Below are positions 1 to 6,942 of a DNA stretch of 64,000 bases, piece by piece. The position numbers and the translations under genes were made by a program. Source of the stretch: Nonomuraea montanisoli (GTDB lineage Bacteria; Actinomycetota; Actinomycetes; Streptosporangiales; Streptosporangiaceae); assembly GCF_013363975.1 (NCBI RefSeq), contig NZ_JABWGN010000005.1, positions 310,001 through 374,000 on the forward strand, in the 5' to 3' direction. The stretch's first letter is position 1. The number at the start of each line of letters is the position of its first letter. The notes beneath the pieces were generated by a model. The model searched no databases. It saw nothing but the letters and a program-made list of their open reading frames with translations, and was not told where the DNA came from.

Positions 1-1170
1 GAGGGTCTGCCCCTTCATCTTGGTCATGAGGAACTCGTAGCCGACGTACAGGAGGGTGAGCACGAGGCCGACCAGGAACCCGACGGCGCCCGGGCCCAGC
101 CCGCCGGGGTCCCCACCGGCGTTCCAGTCGTAGGTCGACAGGAGGACCGCCGCGAAGATCCCGCCGATGATCAGGTTCAGCACGCCGAAGATCACGCCGT
201 CGATGACCCTGGCCAACAGGCGCTGCCACCACTCGGCGAGCGGGGCCGGGGCGCCCGGCGGCTGCAGGCCGATCGGCTGGCCGAAGGGCTGACCGTAGCC
301 GGGCTGCTGACCGTAGGGCTGGCCGAACTGCTGCGGCTGCCCGTACTGGCTCTGACCGTAGTCCTGCTGCTGCCCGTACTGCTGCTGGCCGTAGTCCTGC
401 TGCGCGTACTGGCCCTGGCCGTAGTCCTGCTGGCCGTACTGCTGGCCCTGGCCCTGCCCGTAGCCGGGCTGGGACTGGCCCTGCTGACCGTAGCCCTGCT
501 GGCCGTACTGCTGCTGGCCCTGGTCGTAGCCCTGCTGCGGCTGGCCGTAGCCGGGCTGGGAGGGCGGCTGCTGGCCGTACTGCTGCTGGCCGTAGCCGGG
601 CTGCGACTGGCCCTGCTGACCGTAGCCCTGCTGACCGTAGCCCTGCTGCGGCGGGGGCGCGTAGCCGGGCTGGCCGTACTGCTGGCCGGAGGGCGGCTGC
701 TGGCCGTACTCCGGCTGGGAGGGGGGCTGCTGGCCGTACGCGGGGTTCTGCCCGTACTGCTGGCCGGAGGGCTGCCCGTACTGCTGCTGCCCGTACTGCT
801 GGCCCGAGGGGGGCTGCTGGCCGTAGCCGGGCTGGGACTGGCCCTGCTGGCCATAGCCCTGCTGCTGCCCGTACTGCGACTGGCCGTGGCCCTGCTGCTG
901 GCCGTAGCCGGGCTGCGGCTGGCCCTGCTGGCCGTAGCCGGGCTGCTGACCGTAGCCGGGCTGCTGACCGTAGCCGGGCTGCTGCCCGTACTGCTGGCCG
1001 GAGGGCTGCCCGTAGCCGGGCTGGCCGTAGTCCTCGGCGCGGTAGCCCACGACCGTCGCGTCGGGGTCGGCCTCACCGTGGGGGCGGTTCGGGGGTTGTC
1101 CGTACTGGGGATTCCCGGCAGCGTTCTCGCCGGATTCGTCCTGTGGATACGGCGGCTGTCCGGTGCTCAC
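1..1170 (-). CDS. RDD family membrane protein with Q/G/Y/P-rich N-terminus (3' end outside window)
   Basis: Reading from a GTG at 1170 (GAGG seven bases upstream), the protein begins [14 protein letters not shown]. About 250 residues of [11 protein letters not shown]-type low-complexity repeat follow, then a proline linker, then an RDD-type membrane domain starting [20 protein letters not shown] with at least two hydrophobic segments; the frame is still open at base 1. RDD proteins are poorly characterised membrane proteins, some linked to ion transport. The tail is predicted cytoplasmic and disordered. Several overlapping frames in this repeat are open, but only this one has the RDD domain and a ribosome-binding site. 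The function of the tail is unknown. Confidence 0.85.
   Translation of the reverse strand, partial: MSTGQPPYPQDESGENAAGNPQYGQPPNRPHGEADPDATVVGYRAEDYGQPGYGQPSGQQYGQQPGYGQQPGYGQQPGYGQQGQPQPGYGQQQGHGQSQYGQQQGYGQQGQSQPGYGQQPPSGQQYGQQQYGQPSGQQYGQNPAYGQQPPSQPEYGQQPPSGQQYGQPGYAPPPQQGYGQQGYGQQGQSQPGYGQQQYGQQPPSQPGYGQPQQGYDQGQQQYGQQGYGQQGQSQPGYGQGQGQQYGQQDYGQGQYAQQDYGQQQYGQQQDYGQSQYGQPQQFGQPYGQQPGYGQPFGQPIGLQPPGAPAPLAEWWQRLLARVIDGVIFGVLNLIIGGIFAAVLLSTYDWNAGGDPGGLGPGAVGFLVGLVLTLLYVGYEFLMTKMKGQTL
270..1045 (-). repeat. Degenerate [10 protein letters not shown] codon repeat
   Basis: The DNA is a run of imperfect 12-21 base units coding for [10 protein letters not shown] and QQYGQ blocks in the RDD protein. 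Unit length varies in multiples of three, so the frame is kept. Such tracts change length easily by slippage and may assemble poorly from short reads. Confidence 0.8.
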
Positions 1171-1255
1171 CGTGTCACCTCGCTTCGAGAGTGCATGTAG
1201 CACATGTCAGGACACATGCCTGTGCTGCCCAACGTATCGACATAGGTATCAACAA

Positions 1256-1801
1256 TCACCTTTCTCGTCGGTCAAGGTCGGCGTCACCGGATGTCAGATG
1301 GAGCAGCATGCGGGTGTTGCCCAGGGTGTTGGGCTTGACGTGCTCAAGGTCAAGGAACTCCGCCACGCCCTCGTCGTACGAGGTCAGAAGCTCGGCGTAG
1401 ACCTCCGGGGAGACCGGGGTGCCCTGGATCTTCCGAAAGCCGTGGCGGGCGAAGAAATCGACCTCGAAGGTCAGGCAGAACACCCGGCTGAGCCCGAGCT
1501 CCCTCGCGGTACGGATCAGCGCGGAGACGATCCGGTGGCCGATGCCCAGCCCGCGGAAGGCGGGATCCACGGCGACCGTCCTGATCTCGGCCAGGTCCTC
1601 CCAGAGCACGTGCAGGGCGCCGCAGCCGACAACCGCGCCTCCCCGCTCGGCGACCCAGAACTCCTGAACGTCCTCGTACAGCGTGACGGTGGCCTTCTCC
1701 AGGAGACGTGGACCGGCACCGGCATAGGTGTCGACCAGGCGCCTGATCGTCCTGACGTCCGACGTGCGGGCACGGCGCACCACGATGTCGGTGTCAGACA
1801 C
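1256..1801 (-). CDS. argA: Amino-acid N-acetyltransferase, short ArgA type (GNAT)
   Basis: Single-domain GNAT protein of about 181 residues. It has the acetyl-CoA loop RGLGIGHRIV and a C-terminal stretch ending KPNTLGNTRMLLHL, which I associate with the short actinobacterial ArgA (Rv2747-like) that acetylates glutamate in the first step of arginine synthesis. The GTG at 1801 is preferred because GAGG lies five bases upstream; an ATG at 1825 in the same frame is an alternative with a weaker site. No other arginine gene is nearby. Substrate assignment is by resemblance only. Confidence 0.8.
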   Translation of the reverse strand: MSDTDIVVRRARTSDVRTIRRLVDTYAGAGPRLLEKATVTLYEDVQEFWVAERGGAVVGCGALHVLWEDLAEIRTVAVDPAFRGLGIGHRIVSALIRTARELGLSRVFCLTFEVDFFARHGFRKIQGTPVSPEVYAELLTSYDEGVAEFLDLEHVKPNTLGNTRMLLHLTSGDADLDRRER

Positions 1802-2032
1802 GGTGACCTCGGCGACCTGTTCCATGGGCATCCAGAGTACAGATCCCATTACGGCTCGTACCAAAATCCTCGCTGCCTCCGGCATCCGACATGTCACTCC
1901 AGGGTGCTGCGCCCGGGCAACGTGCGGCTCAACTCATGGCAAAGTAGACATAAAGTCGGACAGGCAGCACGGGACTCGTTGTCACCTGGTGACCCTTCGG
2001 TAGCGATACCTCTACAGACTTGGCAGTTCTGG

Positions 2033-2061
2033 TTGAGCAGGAACCCGAGGTGCACTAATGT
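2033..2061 (+). promoter_or_regulatory. Candidate promoter of the NlpC/P60 leader
   Basis: TTGAGC (2033-2038), a 17-base spacer and TAATGT (2056-2061) match a housekeeping promoter. Transcription would begin near 2068, about 30 bases before the riboswitch. Confidence 0.55.
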
Positions 2062-2094
2062 CCAGCGACGATGTCACCCGCGCGACCCCCGCGT

Positions 2095-2237
2095 GGAGAC
2101 GCGCCCAATCCCCGCACGGGGAGCCGGGGACCCGCCGGTGGCGAGCTCTCGAGTGCTACCACCTGGGGTGAATCCGAGCATCGCGCTCGGTAGGGCTGCT
2201 CCGGCCCGAACCCGTCAGCTAACCCGGTAGGCGTCGA
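2095..2237 (+). ncRNA. Cyclic di-AMP riboswitch (ydaO-yuaA class)
   Basis: The leader carries hallmark segments of the ydaO-yuaA aptamer: GCCGGGGACCC near 2123, GGGGTGAATCCGAGC near 2166, and CCGAACCCGTCAGCTAACC near 2207-2225. A short closing helix GACGC/GCGTC (2098-2102 with 2231-2235) brackets it. The class binds c-di-AMP and usually lowers expression; in actinobacteria it often precedes cell-wall hydrolase genes, as here. The ribosome-binding site at 2241-2246 follows directly. Boundaries are approximate. Confidence 0.92.
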
Positions 2238-2253
2238 TGAGAGGAGCTGGTCG

Positions 2254-3294
2254 GTGAAGCGCACGCGCGGTCGCGGAAGGACGAGGGCGGGCCGGCATGC
2301 CCGCCCCCCGAAACAGGCGCTCCTGCGCCGTTTCGCCGTCCTGAGCGCCGCCGTGGTGGCGCTCTCCTTCGTGATCCCGGCCGGAGCCGCCACCGCCGAG
2401 CCCAAGCCCTCCCTGGAGGAGCTGTCCAAGCGGGTCGAGGCGATGCACACCGAGATCGAGACCCTCAGCGAGCAGTACAACGGCCAGCGCGAGAAGCTGA
2501 AGAACGCCCGCAAGTCGGCGGAGCAGGCCAAGAAGGTGCTGGCCACCAGCGAGGCCGACCTCGACTCCAAGCGGTCGAGGACCCGGCAGCTCGCCCAGCA
2601 GGAGTACATGACGGGCGGCCTCGGCCACGCCCTCGCCATGATGGGCACCGACGACCCCGACGGCTTCCTCGACCGGGCCGCCACCAGCTACGCACTGCAG
2701 CAGGAGGCGGGCGCCGAGGTCAACCAGGTCGTCCAGGCCATGGAAGAGGCCAGGAAGGCCAAGGACGAGGCCAAGGCCCACATCGACGAGGTCGAGAAGC
2801 TCGTCAGCGACCTCGACACCAGGCGGGACAAGATCGTCAAGCTGGTGGCCAAGGTGGAGAGCAACCTGTTCAGGCGGGCGATCGGCGAGGCCGGGCGTCC
2901 CGGCACGCGCGCCCAGCGCGTCGCCCTGCCGATCGCGGGCGAGGGCAAGGCCGCCGCGGCGGCCCGGTGGGCCCTCTCGCAGCAGCTCAAGCCGTACGTG
3001 TGGGGCGCCGAGGGGCCCAGCTCGTACGACTGCTCAGGTCTGGTCATGGCCGCCTACCAGCGGGTCGGCATCTCGCTGCCGCACTACACCGGCAGCCAGT
3101 GGACCGCCGGCCGGCACATCTCCAGGGACCAGCTCCGCCCCGGCGACCTGGTCTTCTTCTACGGCGACCTGCACCACGTCGGCATCTACATCGGCGGCAA
3201 CATGATGGTCCACGCGCCGCGCACGGGTGACGTCGTCAGGGTGGCGTCGCTGGTCAACCGGCCGTTCGTGGGAGCCGTCCGCGTCGCCGACTGA
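2254..3294 (+). CDS. Secreted NlpC/P60 peptidoglycan endopeptidase (RipA-like)
   Basis: A 346-residue exported protein: basic N-terminus, hydrophobic signal (AVVALSFVIPAGAATA), a long coiled coil (about residues 50-205), then an NlpC/P60 domain from about residue 235. The catalytic Cys is in SSYDCSGLVM and the His in DLHHVGIYIG. Such enzymes cut the stem peptide between D-Glu and meso-DAP; the coiled coil often inhibits the catalytic domain. GTG start with GAGGAG seven bases upstream. The c-di-AMP riboswitch ties expression to wall or turgor signalling. A second enzyme of the same architecture lies at 32527-33726 without a riboswitch. Confidence 0.93.
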   Translation: MKRTRGRGRTRAGRHARPPKQALLRRFAVLSAAVVALSFVIPAGAATAEPKPSLEELSKRVEAMHTEIETLSEQYNGQREKLKNARKSAEQAKKVLATSEADLDSKRSRTRQLAQQEYMTGGLGHALAMMGTDDPDGFLDRAATSYALQQEAGAEVNQVVQAMEEARKAKDEAKAHIDEVEKLVSDLDTRRDKIVKLVAKVESNLFRRAIGEAGRPGTRAQRVALPIAGEGKAAAAARWALSQQLKPYVWGAEGPSSYDCSGLVMAAYQRVGISLPHYTGSQWTAGRHISRDQLRPGDLVFFYGDLHHVGIYIGGNMMVHAPRTGDVVRVASLVNRPFVGAVRVAD

Positions 3295-3321
3295 GCCGTC
3301 GAGATGGCGGGCCGGGCGGCG

Positions 3322-3534
3322 TCAGATGAGCTGGCGGCGGGCGGCCCACGCCACGGCCTCGATGGCCGTGGCGACGCCTATGCGGTCGCAGATGCCGCGC
3401 AGCCGCCGGCGTACGGTGCGCCCGCTGATGTCGAGACGTCTGCCCACCCGATCGACGGTGACTCCCTTGGCAAGCTCCGCCAGCAAGGCTAGATCGGCGT
3501 GGCTAAGCTCAACCTGCTCGGTGAGCACATCCAT
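3322..3534 (-). CDS. Small LuxR-type helix-turn-helix protein
   Basis: A 70-residue protein that is nearly all one HTH unit (DRVGRRLDISGRTVRRRL) with no receiver or sensor domain. The start at 3534 has GGGAGG seven bases upstream. Proteins of this size that end in AVAWAARRQLI recur in related actinomycetes as I recall; the target is unknown. It has its own promoter (3603-3632) overlapping an inverted repeat, suggesting autoregulation. Confidence 0.8.
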   Translation of the reverse strand: MDVLTEQVELSHADLALLAELAKGVTVDRVGRRLDISGRTVRRRLRGICDRIGVATAIEAVAWAARRQLI

Positions 3535-3602
3535 CGGGAGCCCTCCCCCCAACAGCAGTCTCGGAGTCATCGTCGGCCCGTGCAAAGCTGTTCGCTCCGC
3601 AG

Positions 3603-3632
3603 ACGTTAAACGCATACGGGAAAGGCCGTCAA
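3603..3632 (-). promoter_or_regulatory. Promoter of the small LuxR-type gene
   Basis: On the minus strand, TTGACG (3627-3632) and TAACGT (3603-3608) are separated by 18 bases. The start codon is about 60 bases downstream of the expected transcription start. The -35 box lies in the left arm of the inverted repeat at 3624-3659. Confidence 0.6.
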
Positions 3633-3659
3633 GCGCGATAATCGTGGCACTTGACGGCC
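3624..3659. promoter_or_regulatory. Perfect 10-bp inverted repeat, candidate operator
   Basis: GGCCGTCAAG (3624-3633) and CTTGACGGCC (3650-3659) are exact reverse complements 16 bases apart. Each arm contains a TTGACG box, so a protein bound here would block the -35 of the small HTH gene. Confidence 0.6.
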
Positions 3660-3891
3660 GCCATTGACTTGATCCGTTGTATGTGGGGGACTCGGCGGAT
3701 GTCGGCACTTCGGGGCACGCTGCGCGATCACAGCAGCCCTTACAGGGCCTCACAAAGGTTCCTGACGCGGTCGCGGGGCGCCGCATTTCGTCCGGCACGA
3801 TCCCGCAATTGCGCGCGACCCGTACTCCGGCCGGCCTTTCCGCGGCCACCGCGGCACGGCGGCCCGGGGCGATCACAGGCACGGTCGCCCC
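3660..3891. other. Intergenic stretch without recognisable gene
   Basis: Between the operator and the lysS terminator I see no reading frame with a ribosome-binding site and plausible composition on either strand, and no RNA motif that I recognise. Confidence 0.5.
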
Positions 3892-3928
3892 CCCGTCGTC
3901 CCGCCACCAGGTGCGGCGGGACGACGGG
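3892..3928 (-). terminator. Strong hairpin after lysS
   Basis: A perfect 14-bp stem (3892-3905 with 3915-3928) and 9-base loop begin eight bases beyond the lysS stop. There is no U tract, as is common for actinomycete terminators. Confidence 0.7.
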
Positions 3929-3935
3929 AAGGCCG

Positions 3936-5417
3936 TCAGCGGTTGGGCTTGACCAGCGGGAAGAGGATGGTCTCGCGGATGTTCTTGCCGGTGAACGCCA
4001 TGACCATCCGGTCGATGCCGGCGCCCATGCCACCGGTCGGCGGCATCGCGTACTCCAGGGCCTGCAGGAAGTCCTCGTCGAGCTGCATGGCCTCCAGGTC
4101 GCCGCCCGCCGCCAGCAGCGACTGCTCGACCAGGCGGCGGCGCTGCTCGACCGGGTCGATGAGCTCGGAGTAGGCGGTGCCCAGCTCGGTGCCGAACCCG
4201 ATGAGGTCCCACTTCTCGGTCAGCAGCGGGTTGTCGCGGTGCTGACGGGTCAGCGGCGAGGTCTCCAGCGGGTAGTCCATGACGAACGTCGGCTGGATGA
4301 GCGTGTGCTCCACCAGCGCCTCGAACAGCTCCTGGACCAGCTTGCCCGGCCCCCACTTGGGGTCGTGGTGGACGTCGTGCTTGTCGGCCAGCTCGCGCAG
4401 GCGACCGATCGGCGTCTCGGTGGTGATCTCCTCGCCCACCGCCTCCGACACGGCGCCGTACAGGGTGATGCGCGGCCACTCGGGGATGCCGAGGTCGACC
4501 TCGACGCCGTCGTGCACGACCACCGAGGTGCCCAGCGCCGCGACCACGGCCTTCTGGTACATCCGCTGGGTCAGGTCGGCCATGTCGTTGTAGTCGAGGT
4601 AGGTGCCGTACGCCTCGAGCATGGTGAACTCGGGGTTGTGCGTGGAGTCGGCGCCCTCGTTGCGGAAGTTGCGGTTGACCTCGAAGACCTTCTCGATGCC
4701 GCCGACGACCAGCCGCTTGAGGTAGAGCTCGATCGCGATGCGAAGGTAGAGCTCCATGTCGTAGGCGTTGATGTGGGTCTTGAACGGCCGGGCCGCCGCG
4801 CCGCCGTGGATCGGCTGCAGCATGGGCGTCTCGACCTCGAGGTAGCCCTCCTCGTGCCAGAAGTCGCGCACCGCGCGCACGGTGGCGCTGCGGATGCGGG
4901 CCATCTCGCGCGCCTCGTCGTTGACGATGAGGTCGACGTAGCGCTGACGGACCCGCGCCTCCGGGTCGGTGAGGCCGACGTGCTTCTCCGGCAGCGGGCG
5001 CAGGCACTTCGAGGTGATCTGCCAGCTCTCGACCATGATCGACAGCTCGCCGCGGCGGGAGGTGATCACCTCGCCGATCACGCCCACGTGGTCGCCCAGG
5101 TCGACGTCGCGCTTCCAGGCGGCCAGCGACTCCTCGCCGGCGCGGTCCAGCGAGATCATCACCTGGAGGTCGCCGCTGCCGTCGCGGAGCGTGGCGAAGC
5201 AGAGTTTCCCGCCGATCCGGTTGAGCATGACGCGGCCCGCGACCGCGACCTGCTCACCGGTCGCGGTGTCGGGCTCCAGGCCCTCGTGTGTCGCCCTGAC
5301 CTCGGCGTTGGTCGCCGTGCGCGGGAAGCTCACCGGATAGGGGTCGACGCCTTCGCTGCGAAGGCGGTCGAGCTTCTCCCTCCGGATGCGCATCTGCTCG
5401 GGAAGTTCGTCGCTCAC
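3936..5417 (-). CDS. lysS: Lysyl-tRNA synthetase, class II
   Basis: A 493-residue class II lysine-tRNA ligase. The N-terminal OB fold is followed by motif 1 (YLEVETPML), motif 2 (FRNEGADSTHNPEFTMLE) and motif 3 (GMGAGIDRMVM). The GTG at 5417 (protein VSDELPEQMRIRR) is chosen over upstream ATGs, which would add an unlike extension. There is no Shine-Dalgarno sequence; TACTCT lies eight bases before the GTG, which fits a leaderless mRNA. A hairpin terminator follows directly. Confidence 0.95.
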   Translation of the reverse strand: MSDELPEQMRIRREKLDRLRSEGVDPYPVSFPRTATNAEVRATHEGLEPDTATGEQVAVAGRVMLNRIGGKLCFATLRDGSGDLQVMISLDRAGEESLAAWKRDVDLGDHVGVIGEVITSRRGELSIMVESWQITSKCLRPLPEKHVGLTDPEARVRQRYVDLIVNDEAREMARIRSATVRAVRDFWHEEGYLEVETPMLQPIHGGAAARPFKTHINAYDMELYLRIAIELYLKRLVVGGIEKVFEVNRNFRNEGADSTHNPEFTMLEAYGTYLDYNDMADLTQRMYQKAVVAALGTSVVVHDGVEVDLGIPEWPRITLYGAVSEAVGEEITTETPIGRLRELADKHDVHHDPKWGPGKLVQELFEALVEHTLIQPTFVMDYPLETSPLTRQHRDNPLLTEKWDLIGFGTELGTAYSELIDPVEQRRRLVEQSLLAAGGDLEAMQLDEDFLQALEYAMPPTGGMGAGIDRMVMAFTGKNIRETILFPLVKPNR

Positions 5418-5576
5418 AGCATCAAAGAGTAGGGGATATGGCGAACTGCAAGGGCTCGTCGGTTCGTTGCAGTTCCACTGCAACAGCTCTGCAAGACCTC
5501 CGCGTTACCCATGACCCAAGAGCTCAGGGGGGGCCAGGCAGGGAGCCGGCCCGGGGAGAGAGCTCAGGGAGAGATC

Positions 5577-6059
5577 ATGATCAAGCAGATCGCGACCGGT
5601 GTCCTGGCCGCCGCGGCGACCGCCGCCCTGGCGCTGTCGATGTCGACGGCGGCGAGCGCCACCACCGCCTCCGCGGCGCACCGCGACAGCGACTCCTGGG
5701 GCCCGGTGTTCTCGCGCAACCACCTCGCCAAGGCCGACGGCTGGATCAACGTCGACTGGGACGAGGACCAGGAGTCCAACACCGTGGACGTCAGGGGCCG
5801 GCTCTTCGACCTGGACGACCGTGACTCCGACGAGGGCGGCAAGTGCGCGTACGTGAAGTTCGAGTCCAGCGACTTCGACCACGACTGGTCGCCGGCCTAC
5901 AGCAAGAAGTACTGCGGCTTCCCCGGCTTCAAGCGGTTCAGCTTCCACACCGAGGACTCCACCGGCGTGCGGGTGAAGGTCTGCCAGATCGAGGAGCACG
6001 GCTCGTCCCCGACCAAGTGCAGCCGCTGGGAGTACATCTACACCGCCGAGGACGAGTAA
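5577..6059 (+). CDS. Small secreted protein of unknown function
   Basis: 160 residues with a clear signal peptide (MIKQIATGVLAAAATAALAL, probable cleavage near ASA) and an acidic, Asp/Ser-rich mature part. Four cysteines (KCAYVK, YCGF, VCQIEE, KCSRW) could form two disulfides. GGGAG six bases upstream supports the ATG at 5577; an earlier in-frame start at 5511 lacks one. A perfect terminator follows. I do not recognise the family; nothing suggests an enzyme. Confidence 0.8.
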   Translation: MIKQIATGVLAAAATAALALSMSTAASATTASAAHRDSDSWGPVFSRNHLAKADGWINVDWDEDQESNTVDVRGRLFDLDDRDSDEGGKCAYVKFESSDFDHDWSPAYSKKYCGFPGFKRFSFHTEDSTGVRVKVCQIEEHGSSPTKCSRWEYIYTAEDE

Positions 6060-6083
6060 CCGGCGCCCGGTGCACCACACGCT

Positions 6084-6117
6084 CAAGCGGCCCCCTTCCC
6101 GAGCGGGGGGCCGCTTG
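6084..6117 (+). terminator. Hairpin terminator between convergent genes
   Basis: CAAGCGGCCCCC (6084-6095) pairs fully with 6106-6117 across a 10-base loop and is followed by TTC. It sits between the secreted-protein stop (6059) and the coaX stop (6156) and could serve both strands. Confidence 0.8.
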
Positions 6118-6155
6118 TTCACGTGGCCGGCCGGCCTGCGGGTGCGCGCCCGTCG

Positions 6156-6938
6156 TCAGCCGGCGTTGCGGTTGTAGATGAGCCGCAGGCCGATGAGGGT
6201 CAGCCACGGCTCGTGCACGTCGATGGAGCGCGACTCGCTGACCACGAGCGCCGCGTGCCCGCCGGTGGCGACCACGGTCACGTCGTCGGGGTCGTCGGCC
6301 AGCTCGGCCGCCATCCGCTCGACGATGCCGTCCACCTGGCCGGCGAAGCCGTAGATGATGCCCGCCTGGAGCGCCTCGACGGTGTTCTTGGCGATGACCG
6401 AGCGGGGACGGACCAGCTCGACCTTGTGGAGCTGGGCGCCGGCCGCCGCCAGCGCGTCGACGGAGATCTCGATGCCGGGCGCGGTGACGGCCCCGACGTA
6501 CTCGCCCTTGGCCGACACCGCGTCGAACGAGGTCGCGGTGCCGAAGTCGACGATGATGCAGGGGCCGCCGTACTGGTCGATGGCGGCGAGCGCGTTGACG
6601 ATGCGGTCGCTGCCGACCTCCTTGGGGTTGTCCATGCGCACCGGCACGCCCGTGCGCACCCCGGGCTCCACGATCACGGCCGTCACGTCGCCGTAGTAGC
6701 GCCGGCACATCTCGCGCATCTCGTTGAGCACGCTGGGGACCGTGGAGCAGATCGCGATGCCGCTGATGTCGGCGCCCTTGAGCAGGGGCGACTGCGTGAG
6801 CAGCCCCTGCAGGACGACCGCGATCTCGTCGGCGGTGCGGCGCGCGTCGGTGGCGAGCCGCCAGTGCTCGATCACGTCCTCACCCTCGAACAGACCGAGC
6901 ACCGTGTGCGTGTTGCCGACGTCGATCGTGAGCAGCAT
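6156..6938 (-). CDS. coaX: Type III pantothenate kinase
   Basis: A 260-residue CoaX that phosphorylates pantothenate in the first step of CoA synthesis. Visible motifs are the N-terminal phosphate-binding DVGNTHT, DFGTATSFD near the centre, and GAVTAPGIEISVDAL. The ATG at 6938 gives the usual MLLTIDVGNTHT start; GGGGGT lies seven bases upstream. It begins four bases after the nadB-nadC stop codon, and panC lies upstream on the same strand, so pantothenate and NAD genes probably share transcripts. Confidence 0.95.
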   Translation of the reverse strand: MLLTIDVGNTHTVLGLFEGEDVIEHWRLATDARRTADEIAVVLQGLLTQSPLLKGADISGIAICSTVPSVLNEMREMCRRYYGDVTAVIVEPGVRTGVPVRMDNPKEVGSDRIVNALAAIDQYGGPCIIVDFGTATSFDAVSAKGEYVGAVTAPGIEISVDALAAAGAQLHKVELVRPRSVIAKNTVEALQAGIIYGFAGQVDGIVERMAAELADDPDDVTVVATGGHAALVVSESRSIDVHEPWLTLIGLRLIYNRNAG

Positions 6939-6942
6939 CCGT

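Noticed and set aside
270..1045. Repeat block considered as a CRISPR-like array
   Set aside because: Units are irregular, in frame multiples of three, without unique spacers; it is a coding repeat.
192..1076. Open frame rich in Ser/Thr/Ala on the minus strand
   Set aside because: It is an out-of-phase reading of the Gln/Gly/Tyr repeat. The RDD domain and the ribosome-binding site belong to another frame.
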